64,000 nucleotides of DNA from Nocardioides sambongensis (GTDB lineage Bacteria > Actinomycetota > Actinomycetes > Propionibacteriales > Nocardioidaceae): assembly GCF_006494815.1 (NCBI RefSeq), contig NZ_CP041091.1, positions 4,106,501-4,170,500 of the forward strand. Direction: 5' to 3'. The notes below the pieces were generated by a model that saw only the letters and a list, made by a program, of their open reading frames with translations, ran no database searches and was not told where the DNA came from. A program made the translations under genes and the position numbers. This document shows, piece by piece, positions 39,962-48,907 of the stretch (position 1 is the stretch's first letter; every line of letters starts with the position of its first letter).

Positions 39962-40707
39962 ATGACCAACCTGACCCATCGCACTGCGATTGTTACGGGT
40001 GGAGGCAGCGGAATCGGCGCCGCGATCTGTCGAGCCCTCGGGGAGCAGGGGCCTTCGTGACGGTCGCCGATCGCGATGCGAGGGCTGCATCAGCAGTGGC
40101 CGACGAGATTGGGGGAAAGGCGTGGACCGTCGACCTGACCGACACCCGCGCACTCACCGACCTCAGCCTCGAGTGCGACATCCTCGTCAACAACGCGGGT
40201 TTCCAGCGGGTCGCTCCCATCGAAGAGTTCGAGCCTGAGAACTTCCGCGCCATGATCGCCTTGATGCTCGAGGCGCCCTTTCTTCTCGTGAGGGCCGCAC
40301 TGCCTTCGATGTACTCGAATCGCTTCGGACGGATCGTCAACGTGACCTCGATACACGGCCTGCGGGCGTCGCCGTTCAAGTCTGCCTACGTCGCGGCGAA
40401 GCACGGGCTTGAAGGTTTCTCGAAGGTCACGGCGCTCGAGGCCGGCCCGAAAGGCGTGACCAGCAACTGCATCAGCCCTGGCTACGTTCGGACGCCTCTG
40501 GTTGACCAGCAGATCGCTGACCAGGCTGCCGCGCACGGCATGAGCGAGCCCGACGTGATGGAGAAGGTGCTGCTTGAGCGCTCAGCCGTCAAGCGATTGG
40601 CTGAACCCCGGGAGATTGCCGACATGGCGCTGTGGCTGTGCGGCGATTCCGCGGGTCTGGCGAACGGTGCATCTTTCACCCTCGACGGCGGCTGGTCCGC
40701 ACACTGA
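39962..40707 (+). CDS. bdhA: 3-hydroxybutyrate dehydrogenase-type SDR (frameshift in G run)
   Basis: 248 aa after one added G in GGGG 40048-40051. ATG 39962 has GAGGAG just upstream. The cofactor loop is VTGGGSGIGAAICRAL. Then come ILVNNAGFQRVAPIEEFEPE, VNVTSIHGLRASPFKSAYVA with Ser and YxxxK (AYVAAKHGLEG), and SNCISPGYVRTPLVDQQIAD. This set is that of D-3-hydroxybutyrate dehydrogenases, which convert 3-hydroxybutyrate to acetoacetate. The CoA-transferase pair at 44527 could take the product on. Confidence 0.82.
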
Positions 40708-40830
40708 CTCCCGAACTTCTCCGTATGCCGGCAGCGTGCCGCGCCAGAACTTCGATGTCCGCACATCGTTCGCCGGGTCGAGTTTGCCACGATCGAACGC
40801 ATCATTGAGACCCACATCACGAGGAGAGTC

Positions 40831-41640
40831 ATGGCGCGATTCGATGGAAAGACCGCGATCATCACCGGCGGGAGCAAGGGACTGGGCTTCGGGTTCGCCG
40901 ATCGACTCGGATCAGAAGGAGCGAAGGTTCTGATCACCGCCCGCACGGAGTCCGAGCTCGTGGCAGCGGAGAAGGAGCTGGTCGACCGAGGCATCGACGC
41001 GTTCTCGATCGTGGGGGATATGGCGTCGCCGTCGATCGGCGACGAGTTGGTCGATGCTGCCATGTCGCGCTGGGGTCAGGTCGACGTGGTCGTCAACAAC
41101 GCCGGCCTCTTCGATGCTGCTGACTTCCTCGACATTGCGCTGGACAACTGGAACTACGTCATCAACGCGATGCTGACGGGACCGTTCCTGTTGGCGCAGG
41201 CCGCCGCGAGGCAGATGGTGAAGGCAGGCAAGGGATCGATCGTGAACATCTCCTCGATCGACGGTCACGTCGCCGACGGCCCCTACACGAGCTATGGCGC
41301 GGCGAAGGCCGGGCTGCACACCATGACCAAGTACATCGCCACGGAACTCGGACGTCACGGCGTCCGGTGCAACTCGATCAGCCCGGGCTGGGTCGACACG
41401 CCCATGGTCGCCTCGTCGGTATCCGAGGAGATGCACGACCGCATGCTGCAGGGGTTCACGCGCGTCCCGTTGCGTCGTCTGCTGACGGTCGATGAACTCG
41501 CGGCAGCCTGTGCGTTCCTGGCCAGTGACGATGCATCGGGGGTCACCGGCATCGATCTGGTTGTAGACGGCGGAACTCTGGCCGACGCGCACATCATTCC
41601 CGTGGCTGACAACCTGCTGAAGCTGGCCAACCTCGACTGA
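40831..41640 (+). CDS. SDR family oxidoreductase
   Basis: 269 aa. ATG 40831 has GAGGAG upstream. Motifs are IITGGSKGLGFGFADRL, VVVNNAGLFDA, VNISSIDGHV and YTSYGAAKAGLHTM (YxxxK), with an end VTGIDLVVDGGTLADAH. It is a classical NAD(P)-dependent alcohol/ketone oxidoreductase; the substrate is not evident. It follows bdhA after 123 bp and ends at a strong terminator hairpin, so it is the last gene of this transcript. Confidence 0.86.
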   Translation: MARFDGKTAIITGGSKGLGFGFADRLGSEGAKVLITARTESELVAAEKELVDRGIDAFSIVGDMASPSIGDELVDAAMSRWGQVDVVVNNAGLFDAADFLDIALDNWNYVINAMLTGPFLLAQAAARQMVKAGKGSIVNISSIDGHVADGPYTSYGAAKAGLHTMTKYIATELGRHGVRCNSISPGWVDTPMVASSVSEEMHDRMLQGFTRVPLRRLLTVDELAAACAFLASDDASGVTGIDLVVDGGTLADAHIIPVADNLLKLANLD

Positions 41641-41642
41641 GG

Positions 41643-41682
41643 GACACGGGTGGCCGCGCCTGGGGGCGTGGCCACCCGTGTC
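41643..41682. terminator. Bidirectional terminator hairpin
   Basis: Perfect 13-bp arms GACACGGGTGGCC (41643-41655) and GGCCACCCGTGTC (41670-41682) with a 14-nt GC-rich loop, lying between the converging SDR and NmrA-like genes. It lacks a T-run, as is common in actinobacteria. Confidence 0.8.
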
Positions 41683-41685
41683 GCG

Positions 41686-42519
41686 TCAGACGCCTTGGTT
41701 GGCGAGGTCGCGCGCGAAGGCCAACAGGGTGCGAGGCCGGTGTCCCGTCACCTCTTCGACCGTGTCCGAGAGTCCGGCGAAGCCGCCTCGCTGCACTCGC
41801 TCATAGGTCCACCGGAGTTCCGCGCGGTCGAATCCGGTGAACCCCTCGAGAGCCTCGTCAGTCGACACTTCACGATGAACGACCGTCCGCTCCAGGCCTT
41901 CGGACAGGATGGCCGCGGTCTGCGGCGCCGACAGAGGCTCGGGACCGTTGATCTCGAGGATCCGGCCCGCGTACACGTCGGGTGCCAGCAGGGCGTGCTC
42001 GACCACCTCGGCGACGTCGCGAGCGTCGATCCATGCGAGTGAGGCGCCGTGGCTCGCGAACCTCAATTCCCTGTCCGCCAGGACAGCCTGGCGGAAGAAG
42101 CGGTCGTCGCTCAGGAGCTGCATGAACCAGCCGGGCCGCACGATCGTCCAGGAATGCCCTCGCGACGTCACTAGGTTCTCGATCCGCATGGGCCAACTGT
42201 CCGGTCCGAGCGAGTGCGCGTCCCACTCCGACACCAGAACCACATGGGTCGTCGTCGGCACTTGCCGAAGAAACCCTTCGATCAACTCCGGCGTGTCGCC
42301 GCGATCCGGCCGGACCAAGTAGATCGCATCGGCGTTGTGCGCGCACGTCCAACTGGTGGAGTCGTCCCAGTCGAACCAGGTCGGTTCCACGCCTTCGACG
42401 GTGATGAGTCCGGGCCGACTGCTGCCTGCGCGCACCACCACGCCGTGTCGGTCGGCGAGGGAGCGGGTCAAGGGATCGCCAGTCTTGCCGCGGGCGCCGG
42501 TGATGAGCACGTTGGTCAT
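41686..42519 (-). CDS. NmrA-like NAD(P)-binding protein
   Basis: 277 aa from ATG 42519, chosen for the GGAGG just upstream; the longer open frame to 42765 is not supported. The N-terminal Rossmann pattern is VLITGARGKTGDPLTRSL. Later segments are VEPTWFDWDDSTSW, HVVLVSEWDAHSLG and WTIVRPGWFMQLLSDD, typical of the NmrA/SDR-a5-like atypical SDRs used as quinone reductases or redox sensors. No catalytic Tyr/Lys pair is obvious. It is divergent from the APC permease gene. Confidence 0.82.
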   Translation of the reverse strand: MTNVLITGARGKTGDPLTRSLADRHGVVVRAGSSRPGLITVEGVEPTWFDWDDSTSWTCAHNADAIYLVRPDRGDTPELIEGFLRQVPTTTHVVLVSEWDAHSLGPDSWPMRIENLVTSRGHSWTIVRPGWFMQLLSDDRFFRQAVLADRELRFASHGASLAWIDARDVAEVVEHALLAPDVYAGRILEINGPEPLSAPQTAAILSEGLERTVVHREVSTDEALEGFTGFDRAELRWTYERVQRGGFAGLSDTVEEVTGHRPRTLLAFARDLANQGV

Positions 42520-42907
42520 TGATGCCTCCAAGCGGTTGGTGTCGCTTTCGATCCTCGCGACGCCGCTCGGGTGCGCGATGCCTGGACATCGAAGTTCTCG
42601 ACCTCCCGTCGCCGGAAACCGGAGGACCGTCCGCGAAGGAGAGTTTCCTGTTGGCGCTGGCACGGATCTGAGCGCACTCTTCCTTGGGTGTATCCGCGGC
42701 GCTTTACGGTTGCGAAACGCGATCGACCCCGGGGCGTGACCCGATCGGCAGCCCTTTCCGCACATCGTCCGGTGCCGAATTCAACTTTCCTGGTTCCGTA
42801 GATCCGCGCGAACCTGTCCAGCGCCAGAATCTCGGTGATCCAGGTCACAGATCCCGCCGAGATGGTCTCCCGCGGGGTGGGTCGGTATGGAAGAGAAAGG
42901 CTTGTCC
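42520..42907. other. 388-bp divergent intergenic region
   Basis: It holds the promoters of the NmrA-like gene and the permease. The word CCGCACATCGTCCG near 42757 closely matches CCGCACATCGTTCG upstream of the SDR at 40831, which could be a shared operator half. A short inverted block ACTTCGATGTCC also occurs in both regions. No gene is seen. Confidence 0.4.
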
Positions 42908-44371
42908 ATGAGTGTGTCGTCGGAGTCATCCACCTCGAGTGCAGGATCTACGGAGGAGTCCGATCTCCCCGTGAGGCTTCATGGCCGCATTGGCGCTCTC
43001 GGCCTGCTGTTCATGATCATCGCGTTCAACGGTCCGCTGTCAGGCGTCATCGGCTACGTACCGGTCGTCATCGGCTACGGCAACGGGCTCGGCGCACCCG
43101 TGGCGTTTCTCTTCGGCGGGATCGTCCTGACCGCGTTCGCGGTCGGCTTCGTCAGCATGTCGAAGTGGGTTCCGAACCCGGGAGGCTTCTACTCGTTCAT
43201 CACTGCCGGCCTCGGCCGCACGATGGGGCTCGGCGCGTCGATGCTGGCGCTCGCCACCTACTTCGTGATCAGCCTCAGTTCTGCTGCCTACTTCGGCATC
43301 GCCATGAAGCAGCTTGTCGAAGTCACGTTCAACGGCCCGGTGATCGACTGGTGGGTGTACGGCATCGGCATCCTCGTCGCGGTCGGGCTGCTCGGCTACC
43401 GCCATCTCGAGGTCTCGGCGAAGGCACTCTTCGTCCTGCTCGGCGCGGAGATGCTGATCGTCGCGATCTACGACATCGCGGTCCTCGTGCAGGGCGGAGC
43501 CGAAGGGCTCTCGGCTGACTTCGTGGAACCGAGCCACATCTTCTCTGGTTCGGTGGGCCTGGCTATCATGTTCGCCACCATCACGTTCGCAGGGTTCGAG
43601 TCCACCGTCGTGTTCCGCCATGAGGTCCGCGACCCCGACCGCACAATTCCGCGGGCGACCTTCGGGTTTCTGGCCGTCGTTGGCATCTGCTACGCATTTT
43701 CGGCGTGGATCGTGACGCAGGCGCTCGGCCCGAGTGTTGCCGTTGAGGCGACGGCGGCTGACCCGACGGGATCGGTGTTTGCCACGATCGAGCAGTTCCT
43801 CGGGGCCTTCGGCGTCGACGCCGTGAACGTGCTCCTCAACACGAGCATCATCGCCGCGATCATTTCGATGCACAACGTTATGTCGCGATACATCTTCAAT
43901 CTTTCGACGCACGGCGTGTTCAGCAAGCGTCTCGCAGTGGTTCACGCGTCGCATCAGTCGCCTTATCGCGCATCGGTGGTCACCACGATCGCGTGCGTCG
44001 TCGGTCTCGCGGCGCTCGCGATCAGCCAGGCTGACATCGTGTTGCTGTACGCGCAGCTGGGAGGCATCTTCGGCTACGCGCTCCTGGTGCTCTTGGTGGT
44101 GACTGACGTCGCGGTCATCGTCTTCTTCTGGCGCACGAAGCCCATGGGCGTGCCGGTATGGAAGCGCATCGTGGCCCCAGTGGTTGCGCTGATGGGCTTG
44201 GTGACCGTCCTGGTGCTCGGCACACTGAACATCGACTTCCTCCTCGGCGTGTCGGCGGGTCAGGCCTACATCATCTGCGGTGCGGTCTACGTCCTGTGGG
44301 CCTTGGGCTCGCTGTGGGCCCAGGTGCTCAAGCGTCGCCGCCCCGGCGTGTACCAGTCCATCGGCGACTGA
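42908..44371 (+). CDS. APC-superfamily amino acid permease
   Basis: 487 aa from ATG 42908, with GAAAGG 8-13 nt upstream; ATG 42887 is the alternative. There are about twelve hydrophobic segments. The first carries the APC signature (GLLFMIIAFNGPLSGVIGYV) and later ones include YSFITAGLGRTMGLGASMLA and FATITFAGFESTVVFRHEVR, with the conserved GFE. It is a proton-coupled amino acid/amine transporter of the inner membrane. Its place between the GABA/ketone genes and the CoA-transferase genes makes it the likely importer of the island's substrate. Confidence 0.87.
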   Translation: MSVSSESSTSSAGSTEESDLPVRLHGRIGALGLLFMIIAFNGPLSGVIGYVPVVIGYGNGLGAPVAFLFGGIVLTAFAVGFVSMSKWVPNPGGFYSFITAGLGRTMGLGASMLALATYFVISLSSAAYFGIAMKQLVEVTFNGPVIDWWVYGIGILVAVGLLGYRHLEVSAKALFVLLGAEMLIVAIYDIAVLVQGGAEGLSADFVEPSHIFSGSVGLAIMFATITFAGFESTVVFRHEVRDPDRTIPRATFGFLAVVGICYAFSAWIVTQALGPSVAVEATAADPTGSVFATIEQFLGAFGVDAVNVLLNTSIIAAIISMHNVMSRYIFNLSTHGVFSKRLAVVHASHQSPYRASVVTTIACVVGLAALAISQADIVLLYAQLGGIFGYALLVLLVVTDVAVIVFFWRTKPMGVPVWKRIVAPVVALMGLVTVLVLGTLNIDFLLGVSAGQAYIICGAVYVLWALGSLWAQVLKRRRPGVYQSIGD

Positions 44372-44526
44372 CGACGCCGTGCCGTCGCGGCCAGGCAGAT
44401 CTCGGGCATGGGCCGCGATCTGGTTCGAGGAGTGGGCGGACGGGACAGTTCGTCGCGGCTCCCACCACGGTGAGTCGACCGTTGAAGTCGAATGACTAGG
44501 TCAAATCGATGTAGCAAGGAGCAGGC

Positions 44527-45327
44527 GTGGACAAGGTAGTGACATCCGCGACCGAGGCCGTGGCCGACATTCGCGCAGGATCGACCGTGACAGTAGGTGG
44601 CTTCGGACTGTGCGGAGTCCCCGCGGTGCTTATCCAGGCGCTGTACGACTCGGGGGTCGGTGACCTCGAGGTGGTCTCGAACAACGCGGGAGTCGACGAC
44701 TGGGGGCTGGGCATCCTGCTCGGTTCTGGTCGTCTGCGCCGGGTCGTCGCGTCGTACGTGGGTGAGAACAAGGAGTTCGCGCGGCAGTACCTCGCGGGTG
44801 AGCTGGAGGTCGAGCTCACTCCGCAGGGGACGCTCGCAGAGCGCATGCGTGCCGGAGGTTCGGGCATAGCGGCGTTCTACACCCAGACCGGGGTCGGAAC
44901 TGCCGTGGCAGATGGCGGGATGCCCTGGCGGTACGACGGTCGGGGCGCCGTTTCCGTGGCGTCTCCGCGCAAGGTCGTCGAGACCTTCGAGACCAAGCTC
45001 GGGTCCCGGGAATTCGTGCGGGAGGAAGCGATCGTCTCTGACTTCGGCTTGGTGCGCGCCTGGAAAGGCGATCGCCACGGCAACCTGGTCTTCCGTCGGT
45101 CGGCGCGCAACTTCAACCCGCTGGCAGCGATGGCTGGGCGGGTCGCAATCGCCGAGGTCGAACAGTTGGTCGAGCCGGGAGAGCTGGACCCGAACGACGT
45201 CCACCTTCCCGGGGTCTTCGTGCACCGCGTGGTACCCCTGACGGCCGCGCAGGCCGCCGACAAGCGCATCGAGAAGCGAACCGTGCGCACCGACGCTGAG
45301 GAGGCGGCCCATGACGTGGACGCGTGA
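44527..45327 (+). CDS. 3-oxoacid CoA-transferase subunit A
   Basis: 266 aa; GTG 44527 follows AAGGAG. The motif [20 protein letters not shown], then [16 protein letters not shown] and [21 protein letters not shown], are family I CoA-transferase alpha-subunit signatures. With subunit B it moves CoA from succinyl-CoA or another donor to a 3-oxoacid such as acetoacetate or 3-oxoadipate. It overlaps subunit B by 17 bp. The word TGACTAGGTCA just upstream (44494-44504) resembles part of the operator at 48526. Confidence 0.9.
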   Translation: MDKVVTSATEAVADIRAGSTVTVGGFGLCGVPAVLIQALYDSGVGDLEVVSNNAGVDDWGLGILLGSGRLRRVVASYVGENKEFARQYLAGELEVELTPQGTLAERMRAGGSGIAAFYTQTGVGTAVADGGMPWRYDGRGAVSVASPRKVVETFETKLGSREFVREEAIVSDFGLVRAWKGDRHGNLVFRRSARNFNPLAAMAGRVAIAEVEQLVEPGELDPNDVHLPGVFVHRVVPLTAAQAADKRIEKRTVRTDAEEAAHDVDA

Positions 45328-45970
45328 GCAGATGGCGGCACGCGCTGCGCGCGAGCTGAACGACGGCGACTACGTGAACCTGGGGATCGGGCTACCGACC
45401 CTGGTGCCCACGTACGTCCCGGACGATGTGGAGCTCGTGTTGCAGAGCGAGAACGGGATCCTAGGCACGGGCGCGTTCCCGACGGAGGACGAGGTCGACC
45501 CGGACCTGATCAATGCGGGCAAGCAGACCGTTACTGTGCGAGCGGGCGCCAGCTTCTTCGACTCTGCGCTGAGCTTCGGAATGATCCGAGCCGGCAAGGT
45601 AGACACCGCGATCCTCGGTGCGATGCAGGTTTCGGCAGAGGGCGACATCGCCAACTGGATGATCCCGGGGAAGATGGTCAAGGGCATGGGCGGTGCCATG
45701 GATCTGGTTCACGGCGCCTCGCGGGTGATCGTGCTGATGGAGCACGTCGCCCGTGACGGGTCGCCGAAGATTCTGCGTGAGTGCACGCTGCCCCTCACTG
45801 GTCGCCGGGTCGTCCACCGCGTGATCACCGATCTGTGCGTGCTTGATGTAACGCCCGATGGGCTCGCGATCCGCGAGCTTGCTCCTGGCGTCACGCTCGC
45901 CGAGGTCGAGGCGGCCACGGCGGCTGTCGTCCGCGGCCCTCGGGCACTGCGTGAGGACCTCGTCCGATGA
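45311..45970 (+). CDS. 3-oxoacid CoA-transferase subunit B
   Basis: 219 aa. The N-terminus [20 protein letters not shown] and [12 protein letters not shown] are followed by [13 protein letters not shown], with the catalytic Glu that forms the CoA thioester, then [19 protein letters not shown] and [13 protein letters not shown]. It forms a heterodimer or heterotetramer with the product of 44527. The substrate may be acetoacetate from BdhA, by inference. It overlaps the next gene (ATGA). Confidence 0.92.
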   Translation: MTWTREQMAARAARELNDGDYVNLGIGLPTLVPTYVPDDVELVLQSENGILGTGAFPTEDEVDPDLINAGKQTVTVRAGASFFDSALSFGMIRAGKVDTAILGAMQVSAEGDIANWMIPGKMVKGMGGAMDLVHGASRVIVLMEHVARDGSPKILRECTLPLTGRRVVHRVITDLCVLDVTPDGLAIRELAPGVTLAEVEAATAAVVRGPRALREDLVR

Positions 45971-46833
45971 CCGAGCCCCGATCGATCGACGGCGTGACAG
46001 TGATCGGCGCCGGGCTCATGGGAGCCGGCATCGCCGAAGTGCTTGGCCGCGGCGGCATCTCCGTCCAGCTGTTCGACGAGCGGGACGGTGCTGCCGACCG
46101 CGCTGCGGCGGCCATGGCGCTGGCCAACGTCACCAGCCACCCGTCGCTGGAGGACGCCCTCCGAGGATCGGATCTGGTGATTGAGGCGATCTACGAGGAC
46201 CTGGAGGCCAAGGCTCCGCTGCTGCGAGCTCTTGCGGAGCTCGCACCCCGTGTGATCGTCGCGAGCAACACGTCGACGTTCAGCCCGTCGGAACTTGCCA
46301 GGCACGCCGCAGATCCGACGCGCCTGCTCGTGGCCCACTTCTTCAACCCGGCAACGGTTGTCCCGCTCGTTGAGCTCGTGCCCGGACCGCAAACGTCTCC
46401 TGATGTCGTCGATCTCGTCCAAGGCGTCTTGACCGCCGTCGGGAAGACGGTCGTCCGACTCAATCGAGAGATCGAGGGGTTCGTCGCCAATCGCCTGCAG
46501 GCGGCGGTGCTCCGCGAGGCATTCCATCTCGTCGAGACCGGAGTGGTCGACGCGGACGGACTCGATCAGGTCGTTCGGGCCTCGTTGGGCCCGCGGTGGG
46601 CACTGGCGGGTCCGTTGCGCGTGGCTGACCTGGGTGGGCTGGGCGTCTTCGCGGCGCTCTGTTCGCGGCTGTTTCCCCTCCTGGACGACCGCGAGCACGC
46701 CTCGTGGTTGGAGCGATTGATTGAGGACGACTGGACTGGCGCGGGCTCGCGAGCTCGCATCCACGCCGAGCCCATGGCCGACCACCAGGCGTACATGAAA
46801 CGACTCAGTGAGCTGTTCGCCGCGACGCCATGA
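45967..46833 (+). CDS. 3-hydroxyacyl-CoA dehydrogenase family protein
   Basis: 288 aa. The Rossmann motif [20 protein letters not shown] is followed by [36 protein letters not shown] and the catalytic His region [20 protein letters not shown]; the C-terminal domain carries [20 protein letters not shown]. This set covers 3-hydroxybutyryl-CoA dehydrogenase and its relatives such as L-carnitine dehydrogenase and lambda-crystallin. It is coupled to the CoA-transferase genes by overlap, so it acts in the same pathway on a beta-hydroxy acid or its CoA ester. Confidence 0.88.
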   Translation: MTEPRSIDGVTVIGAGLMGAGIAEVLGRGGISVQLFDERDGAADRAAAAMALANVTSHPSLEDALRGSDLVIEAIYEDLEAKAPLLRALAELAPRVIVASNTSTFSPSELARHAADPTRLLVAHFFNPATVVPLVELVPGPQTSPDVVDLVQGVLTAVGKTVVRLNREIEGFVANRLQAAVLREAFHLVETGVVDADGLDQVVRASLGPRWALAGPLRVADLGGLGVFAALCSRLFPLLDDREHASWLERLIEDDWTGAGSRARIHAEPMADHQAYMKRLSELFAATP

Positions 46834-46926
46834 GTGTCGTGATCTTGGGCTTGCCGTGATGCGAAGTCACGTCGTCCAAGTCTTCGGTTTGCGGCGGATG
46901 CGACAGTCCGGCGCGATGTCAGCCTG

Positions 46927-46946
46927 ATCCGACTGGCTTGTCGGAT
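46927..46946. promoter_or_regulatory. Inverted repeat upstream of the monooxygenase gene
   Basis: ATCCGAC-TGGCTT-GTCGGAT has perfect 7-bp arms, 44 bp before the start at 46991, and is flanked by GTCCGG and CCGGAC further out. It is a candidate operator or attenuator stem. Confidence 0.45.
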
Positions 46947-46990
46947 CCGGACCCATGCCAGGAGAACTGCCGAACGAGGCGAGGAATCAC

Positions 46991-48454
46991 ATGACTGACC
47001 GAACGCAGCAGGTCGAGCAGCTCGACGTCGTGATCGTAGGCGCGGGCATCTCCGGCATCGGCGCCGGATACGAGCTCCAGCGCTCCCATCCCGACAAGAC
47101 GTTCGCCATCGTTGACATGCGCGACGACATCGGGGGCACCTGGGACCTCTTCCGCTATCCGGGAATCCGGTCGGACAGTGACATGTACACCCTCGGGTAC
47201 TCGTTCGAGCCGTGGACGCAGTCGAAGGCGCTCGCGCCCGCGGCGACCATCAAGGAGTACCTGCGAGCTCCGCTCCACCGCGCCGGCCTCGATCGCCGCC
47301 TCCGCCTGGGCCATCGCCTGACCTCCGCGTCCTTCGACACGACGACCGACCGGTGGACCCTTGCGCTCCAGACCGCCGAGGGCTGCCGCGTCATCGAATG
47401 CTCGTTCCTATACCTCGGATCCGGGTACTACAGCTACAGCGGCGGCTACAACCCGGAACTTCCAGGCGAGGATCAGTTCTCCGGGATGATCCTGCATCCG
47501 CAGGAGTGGCCCGAGGACCTCGATTACGCCGGCCGCCGAGTCGCGGTGATCGGATCCGGTGCCACCGCGGTCACACTCGTGCCCAGCTTGGCCGAGTCGG
47601 CTGAGCATGTGGTCATGGTCCAGCGGTCCCCTACATACGTCGTGAACGAAGTCTCGGTGGACGAGGAAGCAGACCGACTGCGTGAGGAGGTGGGCCCGGC
47701 CGAAGCGTTCACCCGCATTCGTCTGCGCAACATCCAAGCGCAGCAGGACCGGTACCGCGAGGCACGGGAGAACCCCGAGGCATACAAGAAGGAAATCTTC
47801 GACGCGATCGACGAGATGGTCGGCGAGGACATCCGAGCCCAGCACTTCACCCCGGCCTACCAGCCGTGGGACCAGCGGGTCTGCGCCGTCCCGGACGGCG
47901 ACCTTTTCAAGGCAATCAGGGCGGGCCGGGCCGAGGTGGTCACGGGAACGATCAGCACCCTGAACGAGCACGGCATCGTCATGGCCGACGGGACGGTCGT
48001 TGAGGCCGACATCATCGTCAAGGCGACTGGCTTGAACATCATGCCCGGAGGGGAGGCACGCTACACGGTCGACGGTGTGGAGGTGGACTTCTCCTCGACC
48101 TTCACCTACAAGGGCTTGGCGTACTCCGGGGTGCCCAACCTGTTCTTCGCGTTCGGATTCTTGAACTCGTCGTGGACCTTGCGGCTCGAGCTGGTGAATG
48201 AGTTCTGGTCGCGCGTGTTGAAACACATGGATGCCACGGGCGCCACGCGGGTCACCCCGACCCTCGCTGACGGCGAGGAATCGATGCAACGTCGACCGTT
48301 CATCGCAGACGTCAACTCGTCGTACTTCGTCCGTTCGCTTAGCAGGTTCCCCAGCCAGGGGACACCTCCCTGGACTAATCCCCAGGACTACCGCCTGACC
48401 CAAGAGATGCTCGCCGACGACCCCGACGACGGATGGCTGCGCTTCACGGGCTGA
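46991..48454 (+). CDS. Flavin-dependent Baeyer-Villiger monooxygenase, EthA-like
   Basis: 487 aa from ATG 46991. The FAD site is VVIVGAGISGIGAGYEL, followed by DIGGTWDLFRYPGIRSDSDM as in EthA. The BVMO fingerprint FxGxxxHxxxWP is fully met (FSGMILHPQEWP), and the NADPH site is VAVIGSGATAVTLVPSLA. Such enzymes insert oxygen next to a ketone carbonyl to give an ester or lactone, or oxidise sulfur. The neighbours are the CoA-transferase/hydroxyacyl-CoA dehydrogenase genes upstream and the ferredoxin operon downstream. The substrate is unknown. Confidence 0.92.
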   Translation: MTDRTQQVEQLDVVIVGAGISGIGAGYELQRSHPDKTFAIVDMRDDIGGTWDLFRYPGIRSDSDMYTLGYSFEPWTQSKALAPAATIKEYLRAPLHRAGLDRRLRLGHRLTSASFDTTTDRWTLALQTAEGCRVIECSFLYLGSGYYSYSGGYNPELPGEDQFSGMILHPQEWPEDLDYAGRRVAVIGSGATAVTLVPSLAESAEHVVMVQRSPTYVVNEVSVDEEADRLREEVGPAEAFTRIRLRNIQAQQDRYREARENPEAYKKEIFDAIDEMVGEDIRAQHFTPAYQPWDQRVCAVPDGDLFKAIRAGRAEVVTGTISTLNEHGIVMADGTVVEADIIVKATGLNIMPGGEARYTVDGVEVDFSSTFTYKGLAYSGVPNLFFAFGFLNSSWTLRLELVNEFWSRVLKHMDATGATRVTPTLADGEESMQRRPFIADVNSSYFVRSLSRFPSQGTPPWTNPQDYRLTQEMLADDPDDGWLRFTG

Positions 48455-48525
48455 AGCCGACGCACTCGAAACTGACCGTATTTCACGTCACTCGAAGTCA
48501 TTGACATCGCATGAATGCATGCCAA

Positions 48526-48558
48526 ACTTAGTCATCTGACTTAGCCGAGTGACTAAGT
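48526..48558. promoter_or_regulatory. 33-bp operator A, upstream of the ferredoxin operon
   Basis: Perfect 9-bp outer arms ACTTAGTCA (48526-48534) and TGACTAAGT (48550-48558), with an inner TGACTTAGCC. Read on the minus strand, the full 33 bp aligns without gaps to 52127-52159, sharing 25 or more positions including GGCTAAGTCAG. It lies 25 bp before the ferredoxin start. The likely ligand is the TetR protein at 51389-51979. Confidence 0.8.
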
Positions 48559-48583
48559 TGCACTCACTTCCACAGGAGGCCTC

Positions 48584-48907
48584 ATGACGACCGTGACCTA
48601 TCGATCCTCGGACGGCGCCGCGCGTGAGATCGAAGCCCGCGACGGAAGCTCGCTGATGGAGGTCGCCGTCAAGGACGGCGTGCCGGGCATCGTGGCCGAG
48701 TGCGGCGGCGCGGCGGCGTGCGCGACCTGTCACATCTATATCGACGCTGGCTTCGCCCACGTCGTCGGTGAACTCGATGACCTCGAGGACGAGATGCTCG
48801 ATGACACGGTCGGCGAGCGTCGGGACACCAGCCGCCTGGCCTGCCAGATCATCGTGACCCCCGAGCTGGACGGGATCGTGGTCGAGATTCCCGAGGCCCA
48901 GCAATGA
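48584..48907 (+). CDS. 2Fe-2S ferredoxin (putidaredoxin/adrenodoxin type)
   Basis: 107 aa; AGGAGG precedes ATG 48584. The cluster ligands are in AECGGAAACATCHIYI (C-x5-C-x2-C) and RLACQII. The acidic helix GELDDLEDEMLDD is the docking region for reductase and oxygenase. It shuttles electrons one at a time from the NADH-ferredoxin reductase encoded next (ATGA overlap) to a terminal oxygenase, usually a P450 or Rieske enzyme. No such oxygenase is encoded in this operon. Confidence 0.94.
   Translation: MTTVTYRSSDGAAREIEARDGSSLMEVAVKDGVPGIVAECGGAAACATCHIYIDAGFAHVVGELDDLEDEMLDDTVGERRDTSRLACQIIVTPELDGIVVEIPEAQQ

Noticed and set aside
40740-42800. Shared word CCGCACATCGT(T/C)CG upstream of the SDR and the permease as an operator
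   Set aside because: A 13-14-base partial match is expected by chance in this much GC-rich DNA; no symmetry supports it.
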